Source of the DNA: a virus | IMG/VR virus record: IMGVR_UViG_3300025098_000062 | Span: 1 to 53,642 of that record | Direction: 5' to 3' (one strand) | DNA length: 53,642 bases | Shown here: positions 1 through 9,443 of the stretch, piece by piece | Position numbering within the stretch: position 1 is the first letter of the stretch | Layout of the letters: each line of letters opens with the position of its first letter | The notes under the pieces: generated by a model | The model's input: the letters and a program-made list of their open reading frames with translations, nothing else | Told to the model about the DNA's origin: nothing | Database searches by the model: none | Made by a program: the position numbers and the translations under genes

Positions 1-1
1 T

Positions 2-559
2 CCATCTAATATGTTTACAAAATATACAGATGCAGAGAAAGCTGCTATAGGAATATATCCTGTAGAAGATAGTGGTACAAAAGGAGATGATAGATTTGAA
101 AATACTTCACAAGCTACATATAGTTTTAGTGCTTCTGATAAGAAAGTAACAACATCTTATACAATAACAGCTAAGTCTTTAGTAGATGTTAATGATGTAG
201 ATAAAGATGGTAATGCAATAAAAGATTACAAAGGTAATCAAACAGTAACATTAGGTTTAAAAACATTAGCTAAAAATTTAACTAAACAACGAGCTAATAA
301 TTATATATCTAGATTTAATTGGTTAGTAGAAAGATTAGCTTATGATAGTAGTAAAACTATACCAAGTGCTGTTGGAACCTATGTAGGAAATATTAAAACA
401 GACTGTGCAGCTATTGAAGCAGCTATAGATGGTGCAAGTGATATGGCAGCATTTAAAGCATTATATGAAGACACTAGAGATAGTGATGGTAATGTAACAG
501 AAATAGCAAGAATAAACAGATGGAGTGATGATTATGACGTTAAAACGTACATACGTTAA
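2..559 (+). CDS. Tail-region protein, 5' end cut off
   Basis: The reading frame is open from the first bases, so the true start lies upstream of the window; the first internal ATG is at 11. The visible 185 or so residues are rich in T, D, N and A, with repeated acidic DxDGN stretches and a more helical second half. I do not recognise a named family. It sits directly before tail fibre-like genes in the same direction, so a tail fibre, tail-associated or fibre-assembly role is likely but inferred from position only. Its 3' end overlaps the small cationic peptide gene at 534 by 26 bases. Confidence 0.6.
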   Translation, partial: PSNMFTKYTDAEKAAIGIYPVEDSGTKGDDRFENTSQATYSFSASDKKVTTSYTITAKSLVDVNDVDKDGNAIKDYKGNQTVTLGLKTLAKNLTKQRANNYISRFNWLVERLAYDSSKTIPSAVGTYVGNIKTDCAAIEAAIDGASDMAAFKALYEDTRDSDGNVTEIARINRWSDDYDVKTYIR

Positions 560-629
560 GATTAAAAGATTTTTTAAAAGATTAAAAAAAAGATTATTTG
601 GTAAACTTTGCCAATGTAATGATAAATAG
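534..629 (+). CDS. Small cationic amphipathic peptide (31 aa)
   Basis: ATG at 534 lies within the end of the upstream gene, preceded by GGAG at a workable distance, and the frame ends TAG at 629, ten bases before the next gene. The peptide is almost all K, R, F and L in its middle (KRFFKRLKKRLFGKL), then a CxC pair and a short polar end. As a helix this would be strongly cationic and amphipathic, like a membrane-active peptide. A lysis, membrane or nucleic-acid binding role is possible; none is shown. The compact overlap and spacing support a real gene rather than chance. Confidence 0.5.
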   Translation: MTLKRTYVKIKRFFKRLKKRLFGKLCQCNDK

Positions 630-638
630 GAGAAATAA

Positions 639-1562
639 ATGGCATCAACATATACAAGCAGGTTAAGACTAGTAAAACAAGGAGATGGAGATAATCCAAA
701 TACTTGGGGTACTGTATTAAATGATGGTATGATAAGTCTAGTTGATGATGCTATTGCAGCTTATACTACAGTAGAAATAGGAGCTAATGCTACAGTAACT
801 TTATCAGCAGTAGATGGTTCAGGTGATGTACCACGTTCTGCTTTCTTAGAAGTTAAAGGTTCAGTAGGTGGAACTAATACAACAATAACAATGATAATAC
901 CTGCTCAATCTAAAAGCTATGTTATTAATAATACAGTTTCTGCTAATACAACTGCAAGTGATATAGTTAAAATTAAAACTGCTAGTGGTGATGGATATAA
1001 TATTCCTTTTGGTGCAGTAGGTTTAGTTATATGTGATGGTACAAGTGTATTTCCTACTAATGCTAAAGGATTAGGATTAGGTACAGCAGCTAATGCAGAT
1101 GTAGGTGTATGTGCAACTAATATTGCAGATGTATCTTTAGCAGATATTAGATATGTAAGAACTTCAGTAACAGCTAATACAACTGTACGTGGAGACTTTG
1201 TAGTAGAAGCAGGTTCATTAAAAGTAGGAACATCTGCTAGAGCTTATAATCCAATAACAACATTAACAGATGCTGCAAGTATAACAGTAGACTTTGCATT
1301 AGGTAATAACTTCTTAGTTACTATAGGTGGTAATAGAACATTAGCAGCACCAACTAATGCAGTAGCAGGTCAAACAGGAAACATATATGTAATTCAAGAT
1401 GGCACAGGTTCAAGAACATTATCATATAATACAGCATATCAATTTGTATCTGCTGCAGTACCTACATTAAGTACAGGTGCAGGAGATGTAGATATGTTAA
1501 TATATAGTGCAAGAAGTGCATCAACAATAGATTCAGTATTATTAAAAAACTTTGATAGGTAA
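639..1562 (+). CDS. Tail fibre-like protein
   Basis: A 307-residue protein with AGGAG seven bases before the ATG. The N-terminal 25 residues (YTSRLRLVKQGDGDNPNTWG) match a motif I associate with phage tail/fibre proteins, where a conserved GxxNxxTWGxxxN is followed by beta-rich, T/A/G/V-rich repeats. The rest is low-complexity beta-type sequence ending in a more compact C-terminal domain. Probably a virion surface protein, perhaps a receptor-binding or short fibre. The receptor cannot be inferred. Confidence 0.65.
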   Translation: MASTYTSRLRLVKQGDGDNPNTWGTVLNDGMISLVDDAIAAYTTVEIGANATVTLSAVDGSGDVPRSAFLEVKGSVGGTNTTITMIIPAQSKSYVINNTVSANTTASDIVKIKTASGDGYNIPFGAVGLVICDGTSVFPTNAKGLGLGTAANADVGVCATNIADVSLADIRYVRTSVTANTTVRGDFVVEAGSLKVGTSARAYNPITTLTDAASITVDFALGNNFLVTIGGNRTLAAPTNAVAGQTGNIYVIQDGTGSRTLSYNTAYQFVSAAVPTLSTGAGDVDMLIYSARSASTIDSVLLKNFDR

Positions 1563-1565
1563 CTA

Positions 1566-3428
1566 ATGGCAAAGTCCACTCTAACTAAAATGGATTTCAA
1601 AGCTGGAATCCAAAGAGAGTCCACACAGTATGCAGAAACAGGTTCATGGTATGACGCTGATAAAGTACGTTTTAGAGCAGGTAAGCCAGAGAACATAGGT
1701 GGTTATGCAACAAAAGTATCTGCATCTTTTAATGGTGCAGGAAGAGATTTAATTACATGGTCTGATAATGACCAATTTAAAAGAGCTATGTTTGGTACAT
1801 CTCAAATGTTGTATGAACATAATGGTGACCAGATATTTGATGTTACTCCTGTATCTGCTAGTGTAACATTAGCTAGTGCATTTACTTGTGCTCTTAGTGT
1901 TAATACAGTAACAGTATCTGCAACAGCTCATGGTAGAACAACAGGTGACTTTGTATTCTTTACAAGCTCTACTACTATTGGTGGTAATATATTATTAGGT
2001 ACAGATACATATCCTGTAAGTGTTATTAATTCAAATACTTTTGCTATTGATGTTGCAACTACATCTAGTGTTGCTCAATCATCTTCAGGTAGTGGTACTA
2101 TACATTATTTAATTGCTAATGGTGTAGATAATGCAGCAACAGGTTTAGGTTATGGAGCAGGTTCTTATAATGCAGGTGTAAGTACAGTAGGAGGAAGAGC
2201 ATGGAATAGTCCTACTTCAGCAGGTGCTAGTGACTTCTTTAGTCAAATAACACAGTGGAGTTTAGATAACTGGGGTGAAGATGTGATTGCTAATCGAAGA
2301 GGAGGTACTATATATTATTGGGATGCTGATGCATCAACAAGTCCTTTAAGAGCTGTTAAAGTTTCAGGTAGTACAAACTCTACACCAACAACTGTAAATT
2401 CAATTATTGTTTCTCCTAATGATAGACATCTTATTACATTAGGAACAAATCAATTTGGAACAACAGCATCACCTACAGGAACATATGACCCTTTAACTGT
2501 ACGTTGGTCTAATCAAGAAGACTATACAAACTTTGTTCCTTCTATTAGTTCTACTTCAGGTGAAGTAATTCTTACAGATGGTACAGAAATAGTTGGAGCT
2601 AAGAGGTCACGTAATGCTGTTAACATATGGACAGATAATTCTTTATGGGCTATGTCTTTTGTTGGTCCACCTTTTATATTTAACTTTAATCAGTTAGGTA
2701 CTAATTGTGGATTGATAGCACCACATGCAGCAATAGATTATGATGGTGCATCTATATGGATGGGACATGATAACTTCTATATGTTTGATGGACAAGTTAA
2801 GAACTTAGATTGTACTGTAAGAAGATTTGTATTTGATAGATTAAACATGGACCAGAAAGATAAAATATTCTGTGGTATTAATTCTGAGTTTAAAGAAGTT
2901 ATATGGTTATATCCTTCTACTAACTCTACTGAATGTGATAGTTATGTTATCTATTCTCCTACAGAAAATTACTGGACAATAGGTTCTAGTATCTTTACAA
3001 CCTTTGCAGATAAGAATGTATTTAGTAATACTATAACAACAGGTACAGTAGGTACTGCTAATAATTTATATAACAATGAACCTGATGGTGTATATACAGC
3101 AGATGGTGTATCTCAACCTTCCTTTATTGAATCAGCAGATTTTGATATAGCGTCAGGTAATGATATAATGTTTTTAAGTAGAATTATTCCTGACTTTGAT
3201 ATAAGTGATGGTTCATTAAGTTTCTCCATTAAGACTAAAGATTTTCCTGAAAGTGGTACAGCTAGAGAGAAACCTAATCCACCACATGTTATTACTAACG
3301 CAACAACTAAGATAGATATGAGAGCTAGAGGTAGACAAGGAAGAGTAAGAGTATCCTGTAATGCAGCGAATACAAGCTGGAGATGGGGTTCAATACGTTT
3401 AGCTATACAACCAGATGGTAGAAGATAA
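1566..3428 (+). CDS. Tail/neck hub protein, P22 gp10-like (putative)
   Basis: A 620-residue virion protein. The N-terminus describes a protein that reads 'MDFKAGI..ES..YA..GSW..ADKVRFRAGKPENIGGY', followed by GTSQMLYEH and IFDVTPV. This pattern is typical of large beta-propeller-like tail or neck proteins of short-tailed phages, comparable to the P22 gp10 tail accessory factor. The central part is S/T/G-rich and contains many tryptophans around WSDNDQF, WSNQEDY and IWTDNSLW, as in repeated propeller blades. It follows the fibre gene by three bases and its stop overlaps the next start (TAATG). The assignment rests on remembered pattern and context, not a search. Confidence 0.55.
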   Translation: MAKSTLTKMDFKAGIQRESTQYAETGSWYDADKVRFRAGKPENIGGYATKVSASFNGAGRDLITWSDNDQFKRAMFGTSQMLYEHNGDQIFDVTPVSASVTLASAFTCALSVNTVTVSATAHGRTTGDFVFFTSSTTIGGNILLGTDTYPVSVINSNTFAIDVATTSSVAQSSSGSGTIHYLIANGVDNAATGLGYGAGSYNAGVSTVGGRAWNSPTSAGASDFFSQITQWSLDNWGEDVIANRRGGTIYYWDADASTSPLRAVKVSGSTNSTPTTVNSIIVSPNDRHLITLGTNQFGTTASPTGTYDPLTVRWSNQEDYTNFVPSISSTSGEVILTDGTEIVGAKRSRNAVNIWTDNSLWAMSFVGPPFIFNFNQLGTNCGLIAPHAAIDYDGASIWMGHDNFYMFDGQVKNLDCTVRRFVFDRLNMDQKDKIFCGINSEFKEVIWLYPSTNSTECDSYVIYSPTENYWTIGSSIFTTFADKNVFSNTITTGTVGTANNLYNNEPDGVYTADGVSQPSFIESADFDIASGNDIMFLSRIIPDFDISDGSLSFSIKTKDFPESGTAREKPNPPHVITNATTKIDMRARGRQGRVRVSCNAANTSWRWGSIRLAIQPDGRR

Positions 3429-4285
3429 TGACAACAATGTACAATACAACTGGTTATGACCCTGGTGCTTTTTTAACTAATTTAAAAAATACAGCATTAC
3501 AAAAGTATAATCAACAAATGGGAGCTTCAGGTGGAGCTGCAGATATTGCAGCAAAGACTGCAAGTTTACCTAATCCTGTATTTAGTAGAAAATATAATCC
3601 TAATCCAACAGGTTTAGATAGTTTACCTATAACTGGTCAAGAAATTTTACAAGGATTTAATAAAATTAATCCAATGGCTATGGTTATTGAAAAAGGAATA
3701 AATCTACCTGAAATTAATGAGTTAGAATATCAATATGGACCAGGATATACTGGAAAACCTTCTGATGCAAGACATATGGCAGCTGCTAATAATATTAGTA
3801 ATGCTGTAAGTAATCTTATTGAAAAAGGAAGTCTTGGTCTAGTTCCAGAATCAGTTTCAACTTTTATTGGAGATGCTACACCTAATGTAGCAGGAGGAAT
3901 AAAAGAATTAATATCTTTAGGATATAATGTATTACCTACTGGTGATATAACACCTTCAGAAGCTATTGATATGTTTAAAGAAGATATAGCAGCTAATTAT
4001 CAAGGAAGTTTTGGAATACCTCAAAATACAATGACTGCTAAAGATATATATGAAAAAGTTTATAGTGAACCACAAGAAGAAATTAATTTTTCAGGATTAC
4101 CTATTCAAGTAGGTTCTATATATCCTAGTTATTTTGAAGATAAAGAAGAGTTTGATAGAACTGGTAGAGGAGTATATGCAGGTAGACCTGTATATTATTC
4201 AGAAGGTCCTGACTTACCTCAAGGAGGTTTAGTATATTCAGGAACTGCAGAAGATTTAGAAAATTTTTATAGTAGTATGCAGTAA
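3428..4285 (+). CDS. Hypothetical virion-region protein (285 aa)
   Basis: Begins by TAATG overlap with the preceding gene and ends by the same overlap with the next, so it belongs to the structural operon. Residues about 113-130 hold SDARHMAAANNISNAVS, a helix with R and H that looks like a conserved core; the rest has G/P-rich loops and a Y-rich end. No signal peptide or membrane segment. An internal virion or tail component is likely from position; function unknown. Confidence 0.6.
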   Translation: MTTMYNTTGYDPGAFLTNLKNTALQKYNQQMGASGGAADIAAKTASLPNPVFSRKYNPNPTGLDSLPITGQEILQGFNKINPMAMVIEKGINLPEINELEYQYGPGYTGKPSDARHMAAANNISNAVSNLIEKGSLGLVPESVSTFIGDATPNVAGGIKELISLGYNVLPTGDITPSEAIDMFKEDIAANYQGSFGIPQNTMTAKDIYEKVYSEPQEEINFSGLPIQVGSIYPSYFEDKEEFDRTGRGVYAGRPVYYSEGPDLPQGGLVYSGTAEDLENFYSSMQ

Positions 4286-4563
4286 TGGCTAGATACCCAG
4301 AGTTACCAAGATTTGTACAAACAGAAGATGATGCTAAAGAGTTCTATCGTTATGTACAACAATGGGGAGCAGCTTTAATTAATCAGTTAGATACAAGAGA
4401 CCAAGAAGTAAATAGAAAACCTTCTACTAATATATATGCTGTTGTAACTATAACAGATATAGGTTTACCTAAGAAAGGTGATATAGCATATGCAGCATCA
4501 GCAGGTAAATTTAAAGGATACGTTAGTACAACAGCAACACAAGCATGGGAAAATTTAAACTAA
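4285..4563 (+). CDS. Small virion-region protein (92 aa)
   Basis: Joined to the previous gene by TAATG. The N-terminal half is helical (DDAKEFYRYVQQWGAALINQ), and the second half is a short beta region ending in GKFKGYVSTTATQAWENLN, with a W near the end. Small proteins of this build occur beside tail genes in marine phages. Possibly a tail or fibre-tip component; inferred from neighbours only. Confidence 0.6.
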   Translation: MARYPELPRFVQTEDDAKEFYRYVQQWGAALINQLDTRDQEVNRKPSTNIYAVVTITDIGLPKKGDIAYAASAGKFKGYVSTTATQAWENLN

Positions 4564-4564
4564 T

Positions 4565-4732
4565 ATGAAAAACAATATTATTAAATTTCCTAAAGCTAAA
4601 AAAGAACTTGAAGAAGATAATAATGTTATAAGTAAAGAAGAAATATTAGAACAACAACACCAGCTTATAATACAACAACAAGAAATTTTAAAACAAAGAG
4701 AAAAAATACTAGAGATAATTAATGAAAAATAA
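4565..4732 (+). CDS. Small coiled-coil protein (55 aa)
   Basis: A short frame filling the gap between 4563 and 4722 and overlapping the next start by 11 bases. The sequence begins MKNNIIKFPKAKKELEE and continues as an uninterrupted Q/E/K/L/I helix with heptad-like spacing (EEILEQQHQLIIQQQEILKQ), so a coiled coil is likely. No enzyme motif. Position, co-direction and tight packing support it as a gene; a virion assembly or scaffolding role is a guess. Confidence 0.55.
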   Translation: MKNNIIKFPKAKKELEEDNNVISKEEILEQQHQLIIQQQEILKQREKILEIINEK

Positions 4733-4949
4733 ATACTCACAACAAGATTATCTTAAAATCTTAAACAGTCCTTCTAGTACCTACTTTGGTTTAGTTAATA
4801 GAGGTATGGTTATTCCTAATGTAAATCGTTTAGATAAACTAAGTACTGTTATGAAAGATTTTCCTAAGACTAATACTTTTGTAGCTAATAATACATTAGC
4901 ACAATCTAACCCTTATTCACCTAATCAAGTACTACGGAAGAAAAAATAA
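4722..4949 (+). CDS. Small hypothetical protein (75 aa)
   Basis: A 75-residue protein, N/S/T/K-rich, ending in a basic LRKKK tail, packed between two structural-region genes with short overlaps on both sides. No recognised domain, no membrane segment. Likely part of the internal virion/tail operon. Confidence 0.55.
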   Translation: MKNKYSQQDYLKILNSPSSTYFGLVNRGMVIPNVNRLDKLSTVMKDFPKTNTFVANNTLAQSNPYSPNQVLRKKK

Positions 4950-6607
4950 TGATGATGCAACCACAACCACAATTAAATAGGATACAGCAAATGAATAATA
5001 TGATGCAAAATGTCAGGAGAGATGATGGTCTTTCTAACCTTATGGCATTACAACAAATGCGACAAATGAGACAACCTCAAATGATGCAACAACCACCAAC
5101 TGTATATAATGCACAAGGTGGCTTTCCTGATTTAAGTGGTGATGGTACAATAACACAAAAAGATATATTAATGGCTAAAGGTGTTATAGAGAGAAATCAA
5201 GGAGGACTTACAAGTTTACCTGTGATAAAAGCTTTTTCAGGTTTTAGAAGTTTTAAAATACCAAAACCTATAAGACAAATAGGTAGGACTGTAAGTAAAG
5301 GTGCACAAATGATTGGTGGTGCAGCTCAAGATGTTGTTGATGGAACATTGTCAGGTGTATCAAGTGCTTTAGGTGGTGGTAAAGGTACTGGTGATTTTCT
5401 TAAAACATTAGCATTAATGGCTGTAACTAATATATTAATTCCTGGAGGTGGTCCTTTAATGACTGCATTAAAAGCTTATGCTGTTCCTTCATTAGCAACT
5501 GGAGGATTAAATGAACTTACTTCAGACCCTTTAAGACAAGATAAATTACTAAGAGCTGCTGCAGCTGGAGCAATGCATTATGGAGCTGATAAGTATCAAG
5601 CTTATCAAGCTAAGAATGCACCTGACCCTACTTTTTCTGCAGATGCAGTTAAAGGTACTAGTCCTGAATTACAATATGCAGATAAATCAGGTGGTATGTC
5701 TTCTTCAACAACAGGAGGAATAGATTCTGGTAGTTTATCTAGTAATTATGCACAAAGCAATATAAATAATCCAAATATGTTTGAAAGAGGAATAGATACA
5801 GCAGGAGGTTATATAGATAAAGCAGGAAGTTATGTTGATTCTGCTGTAAATACAACTAAAGATTTTCTTGGAAAAGAAATAGTTCCAGGAAGATATGATG
5901 TAGCTCAACTTGGTAAAGATGCAGTAACAGCATATGGTACAACAGAAATTAAAAAAGAAATAGATGCAGCTAAAAAAGCATATCAAGATGCACAAGGACT
6001 ATCAGAACAAATACAAGCAGAAGCTGAAGGTAGACAAATGACTGCTAGACAGTTTGCTAAAGCAGCTATAGAAGACCCAGTTAAATATTCTTATATTTAT
6101 AAGTATGGAGCTAATCCACAAAGTGTAGCAGATGTTTTAAATAGAATGTATCAAGGAACAGAAGATACAGAAACTGCTCAATACTTTGAGCCTGCTACTT
6201 ATACTACAGAGTCAGGAAGACTACCTGGAGAATTAGCAGCAGCTACAGGTGGTGGTATCTCAAGTATTATTAATAATGCAAGAGGACAGAATAATCAATT
6301 CTTTCAAGGACAAGTACCTAATACAACAAGAGATAAATCAGATGGTATGAGTGATAATGAAACTATGTTAATTACTGATGAGACAGGACAAAAGCCTAAA
6401 GGTATTATGAAGATAAGTGAAAAAGAATATGTTGTATCTGCTCCTGATATGGCTATACTAGGTAATGGAGACCCTAACGCAGGAGCACAAGCATTGGATG
6501 AATTTAGAGAAGGATTACGAAAAGCTGCATATGGAACTAAAGCACATCAACCTAGACTTAACCCAAGAACAGCATTACAATCATTAGCAAACAAAGCATT
6601 TGGATAA
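4949..6607 (+). CDS. Internal virion-type protein with an EF-hand-like loop
   Basis: 552 residues. The first 55 residues are extremely M- and Q-rich. Residues 61-72 read DLSGDGTITQKD, a textbook EF-hand/dockerin-like calcium loop with acidic or hydroxyl ligands at positions 1, 3, 5, 7, 9 and 12. Residues about 95-190 are G/A-rich with hydrophobic stretches (LKTLALMAVTNILIPGGGPL), as in proteins that insert into membranes during DNA ejection. A GGG-I motif (ATGGGISSIINN) lies near residue 430 and recurs in the next protein. Probably ejected or internal virion protein; precise role unknown. Confidence 0.6.
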   Translation: MMMQPQPQLNRIQQMNNMMQNVRRDDGLSNLMALQQMRQMRQPQMMQQPPTVYNAQGGFPDLSGDGTITQKDILMAKGVIERNQGGLTSLPVIKAFSGFRSFKIPKPIRQIGRTVSKGAQMIGGAAQDVVDGTLSGVSSALGGGKGTGDFLKTLALMAVTNILIPGGGPLMTALKAYAVPSLATGGLNELTSDPLRQDKLLRAAAAGAMHYGADKYQAYQAKNAPDPTFSADAVKGTSPELQYADKSGGMSSSTTGGIDSGSLSSNYAQSNINNPNMFERGIDTAGGYIDKAGSYVDSAVNTTKDFLGKEIVPGRYDVAQLGKDAVTAYGTTEIKKEIDAAKKAYQDAQGLSEQIQAEAEGRQMTARQFAKAAIEDPVKYSYIYKYGANPQSVADVLNRMYQGTEDTETAQYFEPATYTTESGRLPGELAAATGGGISSIINNARGQNNQFFQGQVPNTTRDKSDGMSDNETMLITDETGQKPKGIMKISEKEYVVSAPDMAILGNGDPNAGAQALDEFREGLRKAAYGTKAHQPRLNPRTALQSLANKAFG

Positions 6608-6620
6608 GGAGTAAAACAGA

Positions 6621-9443
6621 ATGTCAATATTTTCACCACAGTTTCCTAGTCAACCAACTCCTGCTGGAGCAACAGTTGCTACGACTCAGTTTCCCACAGA
6701 GTTAGCTCCTTTTATAAAAGACATATTAGAAAAAGCTAAAGCACAACAATCAGATGCAAGTTATCAAGCATATACAGGACCACAATTAGCACAGTTTACA
6801 GATAAAGAAACTGCTGCTATGAATGCTATTGTAAATCAAGCAACAGGATTAGCAGGTACAGATGTAGCTCAAGCTTCTCCTTATTTTCAAGGAGCTAAGA
6901 CTGCTGTTGAAGGATTAGGACAACAGTTTACAGGAGACACAGCACAACAGTATATGAATCCATATCAACAAGCTGTAGTTGACCAAGCTAAAGCTAAAGC
7001 TGTAGAAGATTATGAATCTAAGATAGCACCTGGAATAGCTGCTCAAGCAGTTGCTTCACAACCTTTTGGTGGTTCAAGACAAGCTATTGCAGAAGGAATG
7101 GCAAGACAAGACTTAACAGATAAATTAACTGAGATACAAGAGAGAGGTTCAGCAGATGCTTTTAATCAAGGACGAGCTGCCTTTGAAGCCCAGAAAGCTA
7201 GAGAGTTACAACAAGGACAACAGTTTGCTCAGTTAGGACAAACTATACCACAACAAGCTTTAAGAGATTTAGCGATACAACAACAGATAGGTGAACAAGA
7301 AAGACAACAAGAACAACGAGGATTAGATTTAGCTAAATCACAGTTTATGGAAGAAAGAGAATTTCCAACTAGAGCTTTACAAGAATACTCTGCAGTAGTT
7401 AGAGGATTTCCTTTTCAACCTTCTACTTATACAGCACAAACACAATATCAACCTACACCTTCTATAGGTTCACAACTATTACAACTTGGTGGTGCAGGAT
7501 TAGGAGCTTATACACAATTTGGTGGACAACTTCCTAAACTATTTGGTGCTACTGGTGGTGGTATAGCAGATATTATACATAATCAAGAAGGAACAAATGA
7601 GCAGAATACAGGTCTTACTGAAGAGTCAGCTTTAACAACTACTTTTGAAAATAATAAAAGAGGATTTGATATAGTAAACGGAGAACGTGTACCTATAAGT
7701 TCAGAAGAATTTCATAATAGATATGGTATAGGTGGCACACAAAGAACAAATATAGAAAGTATAATAGCTCCTGAATTTTTACCTACTGAACCTGCTCCTT
7801 TTAGAATACAAATGCAAATGGAAGAAAGTGCACAAGGAGCTCCTATGGGTGGACCTTTACCTTCTCAAGAAGAAATGCAACAACAATTTTTAAATGAGCA
7901 GTTACAAAATAGACCAGCTTTTTATAATCAAGGTGGTTTAGTTACTGTTTATAATCAAGCAGGAGAGAATGACCAGAATGTAGAAGAAGACTCAAATTTA
8001 ATTAATGAAACATATACAATGTCAGAAGTTCCTGAAATTTCAGGCACTAATATAATACCAGATATATCTTATACAGAACCTAGTGCATTAGATATACAAG
8101 AAAGTGCAGCTTTTTTAAAAGGTATACCTGGATTAGATACAGCTGTTAAATCATCTCTAGATAAATTAACAGAGAATAAAAGTATATATGACGCTAAAGC
8201 TTATAAAGAAGCAATAAACCCTAATAAAGGTTTATTAAAAACTACAACTTTAGCACAAAAAAAATTAGAAGAACAAAGTGACCCTACCTCTAAATATAGT
8301 TTAGATAAAGAAGAAAAAGATAAACGAGCAGCACAGATAACTTTTGGTCAAGGCATAACTAAAGCAGCTTTAAATATAGACCCTAATGCTTCTTTTGTAC
8401 AACAGTTATCTGGATTAATAGGAGGTATTGGTAATGCTAAAGGTCAATCAACAAAAGAATATGATGCATTAACTGAAGAAAATATTAAAAATCAAATTAA
8501 TGCAGCATCTGGTGCAGTTGAATTAAATACAAATTATTTAAATACATTAAATCAAATTGAAGAAAATGTTATTAAAGCTGATGCAGCTGAACAAAATAAA
8601 CATTTAACTTTAGTTAATTCACAGATTGATAATTTAAAAACATATAATATGTTAACTGGAGATATTTATAAACATAAAGGAAATTTAGAATTAAAACTAA
8701 TAGACCAAAAACTTGCACGAGCTCAAACACAACTTGACAGAGATGAATTAAAAGTAAAAAGAGCTGAAGTTATAAATAGTATTAAAGCTGCAAATGTTAA
8801 ATCTGCATTAGAATCTATTCAAACTAATACTGATAAAAATTATAAACTAGGTAGTTTAGAACTAGAAGGTAGAAAAATATTATTAGATTATAATGCTACT
8901 ATTAGTGCATTAGATAAAGATAAAATATTAGATGCTGATGATGGTAAAAAAATTATGCAAATAACTCTTAATTCTTTTGGTTACAGATATAATGATGAGA
9001 ATCAATTAGTTGGTGAGGGTGGTTCAGCTATAGAAAATCCAAGAGATTTAGCAGCTTTTAATGCTGCATTATCTTATGCTATAGGTGAAGCAGGTGTATT
9101 AAAAGCTAGTGGTAAAGCTGTATTAGATTCTGAATTACTAAATAATATTCAATCTTTTCAAGAAAATAGAGCAACAGGATTAAGTCCAATACTAAGAGCT
9201 GCTATTCCTATGAATACAGCTGTTAAAACAAAGTTGACAGAAGAATATAATAAGTTTGTTGGAACTAGAAATGAATTTAATGCTTATATAATAGGACAAC
9301 TTTCTAATCAAGATGGAACTTATAATCCTACTAATACTTTAGGAATTGAACTTAAAAATATGGCTGCAGACCAATGGCAACAATTAAGTAAAGCTATACA
9401 AAGTGGACAAAGAGTAATACCACGAAATACAAGGAATAAATAA
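6621..9443 (+). CDS. Large internal virion-type protein (940 aa)
   Basis: AAGGAG lies about ten bases before the ATG. The first 250 residues are helical and Q/A/E-rich with repeated YxxPYQQAVVDQ-like and GSRQAIAEGMARQDL segments, a pattern seen in internal core or DNA-ejection proteins of short-tailed phages. Near residue 310 is ATGGGIADIIHNQ, parallel to the motif in the upstream 552-residue protein. The remaining part is long helical, K/N/D-rich sequence. No catalytic motif is visible. The next gene begins directly at its stop codon. Confidence 0.6.
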   Translation: MSIFSPQFPSQPTPAGATVATTQFPTELAPFIKDILEKAKAQQSDASYQAYTGPQLAQFTDKETAAMNAIVNQATGLAGTDVAQASPYFQGAKTAVEGLGQQFTGDTAQQYMNPYQQAVVDQAKAKAVEDYESKIAPGIAAQAVASQPFGGSRQAIAEGMARQDLTDKLTEIQERGSADAFNQGRAAFEAQKARELQQGQQFAQLGQTIPQQALRDLAIQQQIGEQERQQEQRGLDLAKSQFMEEREFPTRALQEYSAVVRGFPFQPSTYTAQTQYQPTPSIGSQLLQLGGAGLGAYTQFGGQLPKLFGATGGGIADIIHNQEGTNEQNTGLTEESALTTTFENNKRGFDIVNGERVPISSEEFHNRYGIGGTQRTNIESIIAPEFLPTEPAPFRIQMQMEESAQGAPMGGPLPSQEEMQQQFLNEQLQNRPAFYNQGGLVTVYNQAGENDQNVEEDSNLINETYTMSEVPEISGTNIIPDISYTEPSALDIQESAAFLKGIPGLDTAVKSSLDKLTENKSIYDAKAYKEAINPNKGLLKTTTLAQKKLEEQSDPTSKYSLDKEEKDKRAAQITFGQGITKAALNIDPNASFVQQLSGLIGGIGNAKGQSTKEYDALTEENIKNQINAASGAVELNTNYLNTLNQIEENVIKADAAEQNKHLTLVNSQIDNLKTYNMLTGDIYKHKGNLELKLIDQKLARAQTQLDRDELKVKRAEVINSIKAANVKSALESIQTNTDKNYKLGSLELEGRKILLDYNATISALDKDKILDADDGKKIMQITLNSFGYRYNDENQLVGEGGSAIENPRDLAAFNAALSYAIGEAGVLKASGKAVLDSELLNNIQSFQENRATGLSPILRAAIPMNTAVKTKLTEEYNKFVGTRNEFNAYIIGQLSNQDGTYNPTNTLGIELKNMAADQWQQLSKAIQSGQRVIPRNTRNK

